A program made the position numbers and the translations under genes. The notes beneath the pieces are model-generated. The model was given only the letters and a program-made list of their open reading frames with translations. It made no database searches and was not told where the DNA came from. 64,000 nucleotides of DNA from an uncultured Paracoccaceae bacterium (GTDB taxonomy: Bacteria > Pseudomonadota > Alphaproteobacteria > Rhodobacterales > Rhodobacteraceae), in assembly GCA_934500835.1 (NCBI GenBank), contig CAKSTR010000007.1, positions 62,001-126,000 on the forward strand, given 5' to 3'. Below are positions 45,401 to 52,511 of this stretch, one piece after another; the first letter of the stretch is position 1; each line of letters opens with the position of its first letter.

Positions 45401-45428
45401 TCCGAAAGGGGAGAAGCAGGATGTCTGA
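42417..45428 (+). CDS. soxA: Sarcosine oxidase alpha subunit, copy 3
   Basis: Full-length alpha subunit (1003 aa) with all expected parts: an N-terminal ferredoxin-like fold (VGRSFKYHRPRGI), Rossmann motif GGGIAG, SFAGNDIPGVMLA, YTTLGMATDQGKLSN, and a C-terminal GcvT/THF domain with VHRISFSGELSYEIAVP and a MRAEKGFIMIGDETDG segment. It transfers the methyl carbon of sarcosine to THF. The 3' end overlaps soxG by 8 bases, as in the other operons. Confidence 0.95.
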   Translation: MSTRLSRGGRLIDRSAAVEFTFNGKRMKGYRGDTLAAALLANDQMLVGRSFKYHRPRGIVASGAEEPNALVNMGQGGRFEPNQRATTTEVFDGLEAASQNHFPSLEFDVGVLNNSVSRFLPAGFYYKTFMFPRPFWKHVFEPVIRQSAGLGKAPKERDADRYEQAYAYCELLVVGGGIAGLQAARIAGAAGARVIVLEQTPHWGGRAPADGDIIDGAPADAWINSTLEALGKMENVTLKARCMGFGSYDHGYVLAEERIADHTPGDGRPKKRLWRIRAGKVLSAQGAIERPLSFAGNDIPGVMLASAVRDYVVNWAVSPGDRTVIVTNNDDAYRTAIALKEAGLEVAAVVDARTRVTGALPEQARKLGIRIEAGRAVVKVKGGKRVTAVSIGLQAGEGAVLDEIACDCVAMSGGWSPVVHLWSHCGGKLEWDRKNNMFRPDPARPPITHDGSPLVIVAGAANGALTAAEALADSAGQGAAAVKALGLKAKATPAATADAVEEAAMEPVWIMPQGAGPKLKMKMWLDYQNDVKVSDVQLAAREGYTSVEHTKRYTTLGMATDQGKLSNINGLAVLAGALSEDIPAVGTTTFRPPYTPVTLGALAGESRGDIFQPLRRSPMHEWHEDQGAYMEPVGLWRRPYCYPRPGETHEQAVHREILNTRANVGMLDASTLGKIIVKGPDAGRFLDMLYTNVMSTLPVGKCRYGLMCNEQGFLSDDGVVIRLSEDSWLCHTTSGGADRIHGWMEDWLQCEWWDWKVYTANVTEQYAQIAVAGPNARKVLEAIGGMDVSKEALPFMSFLDGHLGGLPARVHRISFSGELSYEIAVPASHGLALWTALLEAGAAQGVMPYGTEAMHIMRAEKGFIMIGDETDGTVIPQDLGLDWAISKKKADFLGKRGQERSFLASPDRWKLVGFETLDGSVIEDGAYVPAPGDNPNGQRNVQGRVTSTYYSPTLKKGIAMGLLKNGPQRMDEVVEFTKVGGGLTRARVVPPVFLDPKGEKQDV

Positions 45429-45999
45429 TCCGGTCTCGGTGAACCCCGTCCCGGCGCTTGGCGGCGCGGCATTCGACGGCTTTGTGAACGTGCGCGAGAT
45501 CGGCCCCTGGGGCATGATCACCCTGCGCGCCAAACCCGGCACCAAGGGGCTGGAGGCTGCGGTGAAGGCGGCCGTCGGCACCGCCGTGCCGGCGGTGCGG
45601 CGGATGGAGTGGTCCGGCGATGCCGCGACGGGCCGCGGCTGCGGCTGGATGAGCCCGGACGAATACCTTCTGGTCCTGCCCTACGCCGATGTGGCCAGGG
45701 CCATGGCCGCGCTGGACACCGCGCTGGCGGGCGAGCATCACCTTGCCGCCGACGTCAGCGACGCCCGCGCCATCTTCCGCATCGAGGGCGCCAAGGCCGA
45801 TCAGGTGCTGGCCAAGCTGTGCCCGGCCGATCTGGCGCGGATGCAGCCCGCAGAGCTGCGCCGCACCCGTGTCGCCCAGGTCGCGGGGGCCTTCTGGGCG
45901 GCCGAGGGCGGCTATACGCTGGTCTCCTTCCGCTCGGTCGCGGGGTATGTGATGGGGCTGCTGACGCATTCGGCCATGGCCGGGTCCGAACTGGAATAA
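45421..45999 (+). CDS. soxG: Sarcosine oxidase gamma subunit, copy 3
   Basis: Gamma subunit (192 aa). The ATG at 45421 is chosen for the 8-base overlap with soxA and AGAAGCAGG upstream. Recognisable GcvT-like segments are NVREIGPWGMITLR, RGCGWMSPDEYLLVLP and VDVSDARAIFRIEG-type sequence (DVSDARAIFRIEG). A serine-rich end closes the chain. It completes soxBDAG copy 3. Confidence 0.92.
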   Translation: MSDPVSVNPVPALGGAAFDGFVNVREIGPWGMITLRAKPGTKGLEAAVKAAVGTAVPAVRRMEWSGDAATGRGCGWMSPDEYLLVLPYADVARAMAALDTALAGEHHLAADVSDARAIFRIEGAKADQVLAKLCPADLARMQPAELRRTRVAQVAGAFWAAEGGYTLVSFRSVAGYVMGLLTHSAMAGSELE

Positions 46000-46067
46000 C
46001 GGGAACCTCGGCCGTCCTGTGTGCGTTGGCGCAGGGGACGGTCACAGAGCTGCGACGCCGCTTGGGG

Positions 46068-46096
46068 TTGACGTTCAGCCCGATAGCGCCTGTATT
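46068..46096 (+). promoter_or_regulatory. Candidate sigma70-type promoter of sodB
   Basis: TTGACG (46068-46073) and TGTATT (46091-46096) are separated by 17 bases, 37 bases before the sodB ATG. The -10 element is only a partial match. Confidence 0.35.
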
Positions 46097-46132
46097 CCAT
46101 CCGCAACGCAATACCGAACAGGAGTGAGTCCC

Positions 46133-46735
46133 ATGGCCTTCACGCTTCCCGATCTGCCCTATGCGCATGATGCGCTGGCCTCGCTTGGCATGTCCAAGGA
46201 GACGCTGGAATACCACCACGACCTGCACCACAAGGCCTATGTCGACAACGGCAACAAGCTGATCGCCGGGACCGAGTGGGAATCGAAGTCGCTGGAAGAC
46301 ATCGTCAAGGGCACCTATCAGGCCGGGGCCGTGGCGCAGAACGGCATTTTCAACAATGCCTCGCAGCACTGGAACCACAACCTGTTCTGGGAAGTGATGG
46401 GCCCGGGCGAAGGCAAGAAGATCCCCGGCGCGCTGGACAAGGCGCTGACCGAGGCTTTCGGCTCGGTCGCCAAATTCAAGGAAGATTTCGCCGCCGCCGG
46501 TGCGGGCCAGTTCGGCTCGGGCTGGGCCTGGCTGGTGAAGGACAAGGACGGCTCGCTGAAGGTCACCAAGACCGAAAACGGCGTGAACCCCCTGTGCTTT
46601 GGCCAGACCGCGCTTCTGGGCTGCGACGTGTGGGAGCATTCCTACTACATCGACTTCCGCAACAAGCGCCCGGCCTATCTGACCAACTTCCTTGAGAAGC
46701 TGGTCAACTGGGAAGCGGTTGCCGCGAAGCTGTAA
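46133..46735 (+). CDS. sodB: Superoxide dismutase [Fe]
   Basis: Iron superoxide dismutase (200 aa), cytoplasmic. The start at 46133 (MAFTLPDLPYAHDAL) follows AGGAG. Metal ligands are visible: His in YHHDLHHKAYV, His in NASQHWNHNLF, and Asp and His in GCDVWEHSYYIDF. The Gln in NNASQHWNH, and not further along near GQFGSGWAW alone, fits the Fe type, though cambialistic use is possible. It is monocistronic, with a strong terminator 27 bases after the stop. H2O2-producing sarcosine oxidase upstream makes oxidative-stress proximity sensible but probably incidental. Confidence 0.95.
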   Translation: MAFTLPDLPYAHDALASLGMSKETLEYHHDLHHKAYVDNGNKLIAGTEWESKSLEDIVKGTYQAGAVAQNGIFNNASQHWNHNLFWEVMGPGEGKKIPGALDKALTEAFGSVAKFKEDFAAAGAGQFGSGWAWLVKDKDGSLKVTKTENGVNPLCFGQTALLGCDVWEHSYYIDFRNKRPAYLTNFLEKLVNWEAVAAKL

Positions 46736-46761
46736 GCTTTCGGCGCCAGCGGTGACAGATC

Positions 46762-46790
46762 GGCCCGCGGAGCGATCCGCGGGCCTATTT
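46762..46790 (+). terminator. Rho-independent terminator of sodB
   Basis: A 10-bp perfect G+C-rich stem (GGCCCGCGGA, 46762-46771, with 46776-46785) around a GCGA loop, followed by TATTT. Confidence 0.85.
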
Positions 46791-46887
46791 CATGGCCGAT
46801 TCTTCAGCTTGCGTTGTTCCTGGTATTGACGATGATCCGCGGAACACGGGATGATTGTTTCAATAGTAGAACCGGGCAGAGGGTAGC

Positions 46888-47796
46888 ATGGCAGCCAAGA
46901 CCGCGACGAAATCCACCACGAAGGACGCCGCCGACGCGGCCGGCGCCAGCGTGGCGAAGCCGGTGCAGACCCGGACCGCGTCGACGAAATCCGCGGTGAA
47001 ACCGGCAGCCAAAGTGCCTGCAAAGCCCGCGGCGAAACCGGCAGCAAAGCCGGCCAGCGCGGCAGCGATGGCCCCGGAACCGGCTGTTGCCGAACCCGCC
47101 GCCGCCCCCCGCAAGGCCGGCAAGGGCGGCCTCTATGATCAGGCCACGGCAGAGGCGGAGCGTATCGGCGCGCCTGCGCGCAAGGCGGGTGCGGGCTATG
47201 TGCTGCACGAATATCCAAGCTATCAGACCTATGTCGAGGTGCAGACCGCCGGCAACAAGGCCAAGCTGCGCCGGCAATATGTCAAGCGCAGCCATGTCGA
47301 CAGGCTGGCGGCCTGGCTGGGCGAAAGGGGCCATCCGGTCAAGGCCGGCATCTGCCACGGCACCCGCGCGGGCCGCGAGCAGAAGTGGTTCCGCCGCGCG
47401 CTGAGATGCTCGGGGATCTTCGGGACCGAGATTTCGGACACCGCGACCGAGTTTCCCTTCACCGTCCAGTGGGATTTCCATGACGTGAACCCCGACTGGG
47501 TCGGCAAGCACGATTTCGTCTATTCGAACTCGTGGGACCACGCCTTCGACCCCAAGCGCGCCTTTACCTCCTGGCTGGGACAGTTGCGCAAGGGCGGCGT
47601 GCTGCTGGTCGATTACACCGCCGGTCAGGCGCCGGCGGCGGCCAATGCGCTGGACCCGTTCGGGATCGAGATCGCCCCCCTGCAGGAGATGCTGGCCGAG
47701 GTGGGCCGCGCCGCCGGGGCCGAGCCGGCCGGCGTGCTGGATTTCACCGACAACCCGGAATACCGCGCCCGGGTCGTGGTGATGCGCAAGCTTTAG
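46888..47796 (+). CDS. Histone H1-like tail fused to a methyltransferase-like domain
   Basis: 302 aa. Residues 1-80 are a low-complexity Ala/Lys/Pro tail (repeats such as KPAAKPAAKPA) like bacterial H1/Hc1-type or Lys-rich nucleic-acid-binding tails. The C-terminal two-thirds resemble a degenerate class I SAM methyltransferase of the type-11/FkbM kind: EFPFTVQWDFHDVNPDWVG, DFVYSNSWDHAFDP and LRKGGVLLVDYT fit strands 4 to 6 of that fold. The glycine-rich SAM motif is not obvious, so activity is uncertain. It is a single gene between sodB and the - strand LOG gene. The tail may bind DNA, RNA or envelope polyanions. Confidence 0.72.
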   Translation: MAAKTATKSTTKDAADAAGASVAKPVQTRTASTKSAVKPAAKVPAKPAAKPAAKPASAAAMAPEPAVAEPAAAPRKAGKGGLYDQATAEAERIGAPARKAGAGYVLHEYPSYQTYVEVQTAGNKAKLRRQYVKRSHVDRLAAWLGERGHPVKAGICHGTRAGREQKWFRRALRCSGIFGTEISDTATEFPFTVQWDFHDVNPDWVGKHDFVYSNSWDHAFDPKRAFTSWLGQLRKGGVLLVDYTAGQAPAAANALDPFGIEIAPLQEMLAEVGRAAGAEPAGVLDFTDNPEYRARVVVMRKL

Positions 47797-47817
47797 GCCC
47801 CGGACTCAGGGCAGGGG

Positions 47818-48381
47818 TCAGGCCAGCAGGGCCGCAAGGGCTGCCTCGGCCTCGGCCACCGTCGGGACGGTGCGGAACAGGCCGCGCAGGGACGGATCGG
47901 CAAAGCCCTGTTCGACGATATGGTCGATCAGGGCGACCAGCGGCTGCCAGTAGCCCGCGATGTCCAGAAGGAAGATCGGCTTGCTGTGCAGGCCGATCTG
48001 CGCCCAGGTCAGCACCTCGAAGAATTCATCCAGCGACCCCGCTCCGCCGGGCAGGACCACCACGGCATCCGAGTTCATGAACATGACCTTCTTGCGTTCG
48101 TGCATGTCCTCGGTGATCACGAAAGTGGTCAGGTCGCGCTTGCCGCGCTCGGCCCCCAGAAGATGGGTCGGGATCACCCCCATGCAATGCGCGCCGGCGC
48201 CCTGGGCGGCGCGGGCGACTTCGCCCATCAGCCCGACGTCGCCGGCGCCATAGACCAGACGCCAGCCGTTGCGCGCGATGGTCTCGCCGAAGGCGCGGGC
48301 CGCGATGGCATGGGCGGGGTTCGCCCCGCTACGCGCGCCGCAGAAGACGCAGATCGAGGGGGACTTGGCAGAGACGGGCAT
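47818..48381 (-). CDS. LOG-family (TIGR00730) Rossmann-fold phosphoribohydrolase
   Basis: Nucleoside 5'-monophosphate phosphoribohydrolase of the LOG/YvdD family (187 aa), which in characterised members releases cytokinin bases or hydrolyses AMP. The N-terminal ICVFCGARSGANP, the mid-chain VYGAGDVGLMGEVA and PGGAGSLDEFFEVL (the PGGxG-TxxE motif, with Ser in place of Thr) are diagnostic. Length is normal. It is convergent with the methyltransferase-like gene. Confidence 0.93.
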   Translation of the reverse strand: MPVSAKSPSICVFCGARSGANPAHAIAARAFGETIARNGWRLVYGAGDVGLMGEVARAAQGAGAHCMGVIPTHLLGAERGKRDLTTFVITEDMHERKKVMFMNSDAVVVLPGGAGSLDEFFEVLTWAQIGLHSKPIFLLDIAGYWQPLVALIDHIVEQGFADPSLRGLFRTVPTVAEAEAALAALLA

Positions 48382-48490
48382 GGGAGGGTCCTGAATTCGG
48401 TTGCCAAGGCGGATGTAACCGGGTTCCCTGCCAAGGGAAAGCCGGGGAACGCCCGGCCGAGGCGCGGGACGACTGGGGAAGGACCGGGGA

Positions 48491-49969
48491 ATGGGGTTCT
48501 GGGCGGCATTGGGCAGGGGTGGCCGTGCGGCAATGGTGGCGGCCGGCAGCGTGGCGGCGGCAGGGGCCGGCTACGGGCTGTGGCGGCTGGCGCAGCCGGT
48601 GCCGGTGGTGGAGCCTGCCGCCTTGGTCTCTGGCACAGACGCAGCGGCTTCAGACGCTGTCGCGGTGGCCCCTGCAGCCGAAGCCCCGCCCGCCCAGGCC
48701 GAAGCCGCGCTGCCTGATCTGACCGTGGACACATGGCGGGTGGCCGCGGATGGATCGGCGACCGTGGCGGGCCGCACGGTTCCTCTGGCGCTGGTCCGCA
48801 TCCTTGTCGATGCCGTTCCGGTTGCCGAGGTGAGCGCCACCGCAAGCGGCGAGTTTGCCGCCCTTTTCACCCTGCCGCCCAATCCCGAGGCATCGTTGAT
48901 GACGCTGGTGACGGTGCTGCCCGACGGGCGCGAAGTGCCTGCGGCGGCGGCGATCGCGCTTGGTCCGATCGCGGGGCCGGCAGTGCTGGCTGAGGTGCCG
49001 GCCGATGAGAGTGTGGCCGAGGCCCCGGCAGAGGAGGGGGTCGTCGAAGCCCCGGCGGAAGCGGTTGCCGTCGACGTCGCCACCGAAGAGGTGGCCGTCG
49101 AAGCCCCGGCCGAAGAGGTGGCCGTCGCCGACTTGCCCGAGGTTGCCGAGGCAGAACCGGAGCCTGCCTCGCAGCCCGCGGCCGTCCTTGTGACCGAGGA
49201 CGGCGCGGTGATCCAGCCAGAGGGGGCCGCGGCGCCCGACACGGTGATGCCGGTGACGATCGACACGATCACCTACACGCCGGCAGGCGCGGTTCAGGTC
49301 GGCGGTCGCGGCGAAGGCGGCGGCTTCGTGCGGCTTTATCTTGATAACGCACCGCTGCAGACCGTGTTGATCCCCGACTCGGGTCAGTGGTTCTCGACCC
49401 TGAAAGACGTGCCGCCGGGGCTGTACCAGCTGCGGGCGGACCAGCTGGACGCCACCGGAACGGTGGTGACCGGCCGCTATGAAATTCCCTTCAAGCGCGA
49501 AAGCCTTGAGACTCTGGCCGCCGCAGCCGCAGCCGCACCTGCGCCCGCAGCCGAGGCAGAGCCAGAGGCAGAGGCAGAGGCAGACGCGGAGGTGATGCTC
49601 GAGGCGCCGGCAGAGCCGCCGGCCGCCGCGCCGGTTGCGCCCGCAGTCGAGCCGGAACAGGCAGAAAGCGCCGTCCCGGTGCCACCGCCGGAAGAGGTGG
49701 TCGCCGCGCCCGAACCCCGGGCCGCCCCCGAAGCCCCCGCGCCGGATGCCGTTGCGCCGCAAGATCCGGTGGCGACCGTAGCGGCTCCGGCCCCTGCGCC
49801 CGCGCCGGTCACCGTGACGGTGCAGCCGGGCCACACGCTATGGGCCATCGCCAAGGGCGAACTGGGCGAGGGCGTGCTTTACGTTCAGGTCTATGAGGCC
49901 AATCGGGACGCAATCAGGAATCCCGACCTGATCTTCCCCGGTCAGGTCTTCACCATTCCGTCGGAATAG
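48491..49969 (+). CDS. LysM-domain envelope protein with Ala/Pro/Glu-rich repeats
   Basis: 492 aa. A short N-terminal hydrophobic anchor ([19 protein letters not shown]) puts the rest in the periplasm. Long low-complexity segments (repeated EAPAEE-type units at about 175-225, and Ala/Pro/Glu runs at 335-440) flank a small beta-rich region ([26 protein letters not shown]). The C-terminus is a LysM domain ([16 protein letters not shown]...[14 protein letters not shown]), which binds peptidoglycan. The repeats likely span the periplasm. A terminator-like hairpin follows. Confidence 0.88.
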   Translation: MGFWAALGRGGRAAMVAAGSVAAAGAGYGLWRLAQPVPVVEPAALVSGTDAAASDAVAVAPAAEAPPAQAEAALPDLTVDTWRVAADGSATVAGRTVPLALVRILVDAVPVAEVSATASGEFAALFTLPPNPEASLMTLVTVLPDGREVPAAAAIALGPIAGPAVLAEVPADESVAEAPAEEGVVEAPAEAVAVDVATEEVAVEAPAEEVAVADLPEVAEAEPEPASQPAAVLVTEDGAVIQPEGAAAPDTVMPVTIDTITYTPAGAVQVGGRGEGGGFVRLYLDNAPLQTVLIPDSGQWFSTLKDVPPGLYQLRADQLDATGTVVTGRYEIPFKRESLETLAAAAAAAPAPAAEAEPEAEAEADAEVMLEAPAEPPAAAPVAPAVEPEQAESAVPVPPPEEVVAAPEPRAAPEAPAPDAVAPQDPVATVAAPAPAPAPVTVTVQPGHTLWAIAKGELGEGVLYVQVYEANRDAIRNPDLIFPGQVFTIPSE

Positions 49970-49974
49970 GGGCA

Positions 49975-49995
49975 CGGATTTTCGGCGAAAATCCG
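49975..49995. terminator. Bidirectional hairpin between convergent genes
   Basis: A perfect 9-bp stem, CGGATTTTC with GAAAATCCG around GGC, lies between the ends of the LysM gene and arsR, with A/T-rich arms suited to termination on both strands. Confidence 0.7.
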
Positions 49996-49996
49996 G

Positions 49997-50365
49997 TCAG
50001 CGCCCGTCCGGCAGGTCGGGCGCACCCTCGGCCGGCTGCGGGGCTTCGCTGCGGTGGCGGCTGCATTCCATCACCTGCGGGTGCTTCATGCAGCAATCGT
50101 GCAAGAGCCAGCCGACCACTCCGCCCAGCCGTTCGGCGTCGACCGAATAGAAGATGTTGCGCGCAACCCGGCGGGAGGTCAGAAGCCCGGCCTGTTCCAT
50201 CGCCGCAAGATGGAACGACAGCCGCGAGGAGGAGAGGCCAAGCGACCGCGCGATCTCGCCCGCCGATAGGCCTTCGGGGCTGGCCGGCACCAGAAGGCGG
50301 ATCAGGTCCAGCCTTGCCTCGTGCGACAGGGCGGAAAAGACAGCGAGGGCTTTACTCCGGTCCAT
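49997..50365 (-). CDS. ArsR-family metal-responsive repressor
   Basis: Winged-helix regulator (122 aa). Core: ALAVFSALSHEARLDLIRLL, the helix-turn-helix GEIARSLGLSSSRLSFHLAAM, and a wing ending in RRVARNIFYSVD. The C-terminus has a Cys/His cluster (HDCCMKHPQVMECSRH) suitable for soft-metal or metalloid binding. It is divergent from an ATM1-type ABC exporter with a 92-base gap, so it very likely represses that gene. Confidence 0.9.
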   Translation of the reverse strand: MDRSKALAVFSALSHEARLDLIRLLVPASPEGLSAGEIARSLGLSSSRLSFHLAAMEQAGLLTSRRVARNIFYSVDAERLGGVVGWLLHDCCMKHPQVMECSRHRSEAPQPAEGAPDLPDGR

Positions 50366-50367
50366 TG

Positions 50368-50391
50368 TTCAATTACTCATGCATCGTTGAA
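50368..50391. promoter_or_regulatory. Candidate ArsR operator
   Basis: An inverted repeat TTCAA-N14-TTGAA with a central CATG lies in the 92-base gap between arsR and the divergent exporter, directly abutting the arsR start. It is an imperfect palindrome of the size seen for ArsR/SmtB sites. Confidence 0.4.
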
Positions 50392-50457
50392 ATGATCCTA
50401 GACCACTTGGCGGGGTCGGGCAATCCTCAAACCCCGCAACCGAGACAAAGGGCCGCC

Positions 50458-52311
50458 ATGCGCCGCACGACTGCATCCGTTCAGACCACAGACCAGAGCG
50501 GCACGCCCCAGGCCTCGGGGTGGGAGACGATGCGGCGCATGGCGCCTTATCTCTGGCCGAAGGACAAGGCCTGGGTGAAGCGGCGGGTGGTGCTGGCGCT
50601 TGTGCTGCTGCTGGTCTCGAAAGCCGTGTCGATCATCACGCCCTGGATCTACAAGCTGGCGGTGGACGCGCTGGACGGCCAGACCGGCGGCGATCCGGCG
50701 ATGACGGTGGCGCTTGGCGCGGTGGGGCTGGTGGTGGCCTATGGGCTGGCCAGACTGGGCTCGGTCGCCTTTGCCGAGATCCGCGATGCGGTCTTTGTCC
50801 GCGTCGGCCAGCGCGCCTTGCGCCAGCTGGCGCTGGAGACCTTCACCCATATCCACCAGCTTTCCCTGCGCTACCACATCACCCGCAAGACCGGCGGCCT
50901 GAGCCGGATCATCGAGCGCGGCGTGAAGGGCGTCGATTTCCTGCTGCGCTTCATGCTGTTTTCGATCGGGCCGCTGGTGATCGAACTCACGCTGGTGTCG
51001 ATCATCTTCGCGGTCTGGTTCGGCTGGGCCTATTCGGCGGCGGTGGTGATCACCATCGCGCTCTATGTCGGCTTCACCTTCAAGGTCACCGAATGGCGGG
51101 TCAAGATCCGGCAGGAGATGAACAACCTTGACACCGATGCCAACCAGAAGGCCATCGACAGTCTGCTGAACTACGAGACCGTCAAGTATTTCAACGCCGA
51201 GACGCGCGAGGCTGTGCGCTATGACGGCGCCATGCGCGGGTACGAGGCGGCGGCGGTGAAGACCGGGCTGACGCTGGCCTTCCTGAACGTCGGCCAGACG
51301 CTGCTGATCACCACGGGGCTTGTGGTGGTGATGGTGCTGGCGGCGCGCGGCGTGCAGGCGGGCGCGCTGACGGTGGGCGATTTCGTCATGGTCAACGCCT
51401 ACATGATCCAGATCATGATGCCGCTGAATTTCCTTGGCACCGTCTACCGCGAGATCCGGCAGGCGCTGGTCGACATGGGCCAGATGTTCGGCCTTCTGGC
51501 GCAACCGGCCGAAGTGCTGGATGCGCCCGATGCCAAACCGCTGCAGGTGACGGGCGGCGAGATCGTCTTTGACGATGTACGCTTCAGCTATGAGCCCGAG
51601 CGCGAGATCCTGCGCGGGCTGTCTTTCCGGGTCGGACCGGGGCAGAAGCTGGCGCTGGTCGGGCATTCGGGGTCGGGCAAATCCACCGTTGGGCGGTTGT
51701 TGTTCCGCTTCTACGATGTGTCCTCGGGCGCGATCCGCATCGACGGGCAGGACATCCGCGAGGTTACGCAAAGCTCGCTGCATGCGCAGATCGGGGTGGT
51801 GCCGCAGGATACGGTGCTGTTCAACGATACCATCCGCTACAACATCGCCTATGGCCGCGACGATGCCGACGATGCCGCAGTCGTGGCGGCCGCGAAAGCC
51901 GCGCGCATCCATGAGTTCATCCTGTCCCTGCCCGAGGGCTATGACACCACGGTGGGCGAGCGCGGGCTGAAACTCTCGGGCGGCGAGAAGCAACGGGTGG
52001 GGATCGCCCGCACCCTTTTGAAGAACCCTCCGGTCCTGATCCTGGACGAGGCGACCTCGGCGCTGGACACCCAGACCGAACGCTCGATCCAGGAGTCGCT
52101 GGCCGAGATGGGGCAGGGCCGCAGCGTGATCGTGATCGCGCACCGGCTGTCCACCATCGCCGATGCCGACCAGATCCTTGTGATGGAGGCCGGCCAGGTG
52201 ATCGAATCCGGCACCCATGAGGCCTTGTTGTCGCGGGACGGACGCTATGCCGCGATGTGGGCCCAACAGATCGCCGAAGAGGATGAGGACGAGGCCGTCG
52301 CGGCCGAATAG
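50458..52311 (+). CDS. ATM1-type ABC exporter (fused membrane and ATPase domains)
   Basis: Half-transporter (617 aa) working as a homodimer in the inner membrane. The start at 50458 (MRRTTASVQ) gives usual length. An N-terminal six-helix domain contains the ATM1/HMT signature NLDTDANQKAIDSLLNYETVKYF (split: NLDTDANQKAIDS, LLNYETVKYF). The C-terminal ATPase has Walker A GHSGSGKST, signature LSGGEKQRVGIART, Walker B LILDEATSALD and H-loop IAHRLST. Members export glutathione-linked metals or sulfur compounds. The arsR gene opposite supports metal or metalloid resistance. Confidence 0.92.
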   Translation: MRRTTASVQTTDQSGTPQASGWETMRRMAPYLWPKDKAWVKRRVVLALVLLLVSKAVSIITPWIYKLAVDALDGQTGGDPAMTVALGAVGLVVAYGLARLGSVAFAEIRDAVFVRVGQRALRQLALETFTHIHQLSLRYHITRKTGGLSRIIERGVKGVDFLLRFMLFSIGPLVIELTLVSIIFAVWFGWAYSAAVVITIALYVGFTFKVTEWRVKIRQEMNNLDTDANQKAIDSLLNYETVKYFNAETREAVRYDGAMRGYEAAAVKTGLTLAFLNVGQTLLITTGLVVVMVLAARGVQAGALTVGDFVMVNAYMIQIMMPLNFLGTVYREIRQALVDMGQMFGLLAQPAEVLDAPDAKPLQVTGGEIVFDDVRFSYEPEREILRGLSFRVGPGQKLALVGHSGSGKSTVGRLLFRFYDVSSGAIRIDGQDIREVTQSSLHAQIGVVPQDTVLFNDTIRYNIAYGRDDADDAAVVAAAKAARIHEFILSLPEGYDTTVGERGLKLSGGEKQRVGIARTLLKNPPVLILDEATSALDTQTERSIQESLAEMGQGRSVIVIAHRLSTIADADQILVMEAGQVIESGTHEALLSRDGRYAAMWAQQIAEEDEDEAVAAE

Positions 52312-52315
52312 CCTG

Positions 52316-52382
52316 TGGCCGGCGGCTGGAGGGGTTTTGCACCCCTCCAGACCTCCCCGCAGGATATTTCGGCCAAAGTGAA
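52316..52382 (-). repeat. Dispersed hairpin repeat, copy 2
   Basis: Inverted copy of the 67-bp element at 36573-36639, starting 4 bases after the ABC exporter stop. The 10-bp stem with a TTTGC loop is perfect. Because it follows a + strand gene in the opposite orientation to copy 1, the palindrome and not the strand appears to matter. Confidence 0.85.
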
Positions 52383-52511
52383 GGCTGGAAGGGCATAGGG
52401 GAGAGTGGTGGACCGCAGAGGCGGGTCTGGAATGCCTCAGTATGGGCGATTTCCCTTTGACCGCCGCAGCCTTACAGGCCAAGATCAAGCCGACAATTCT
52501 GGACCAACGCG

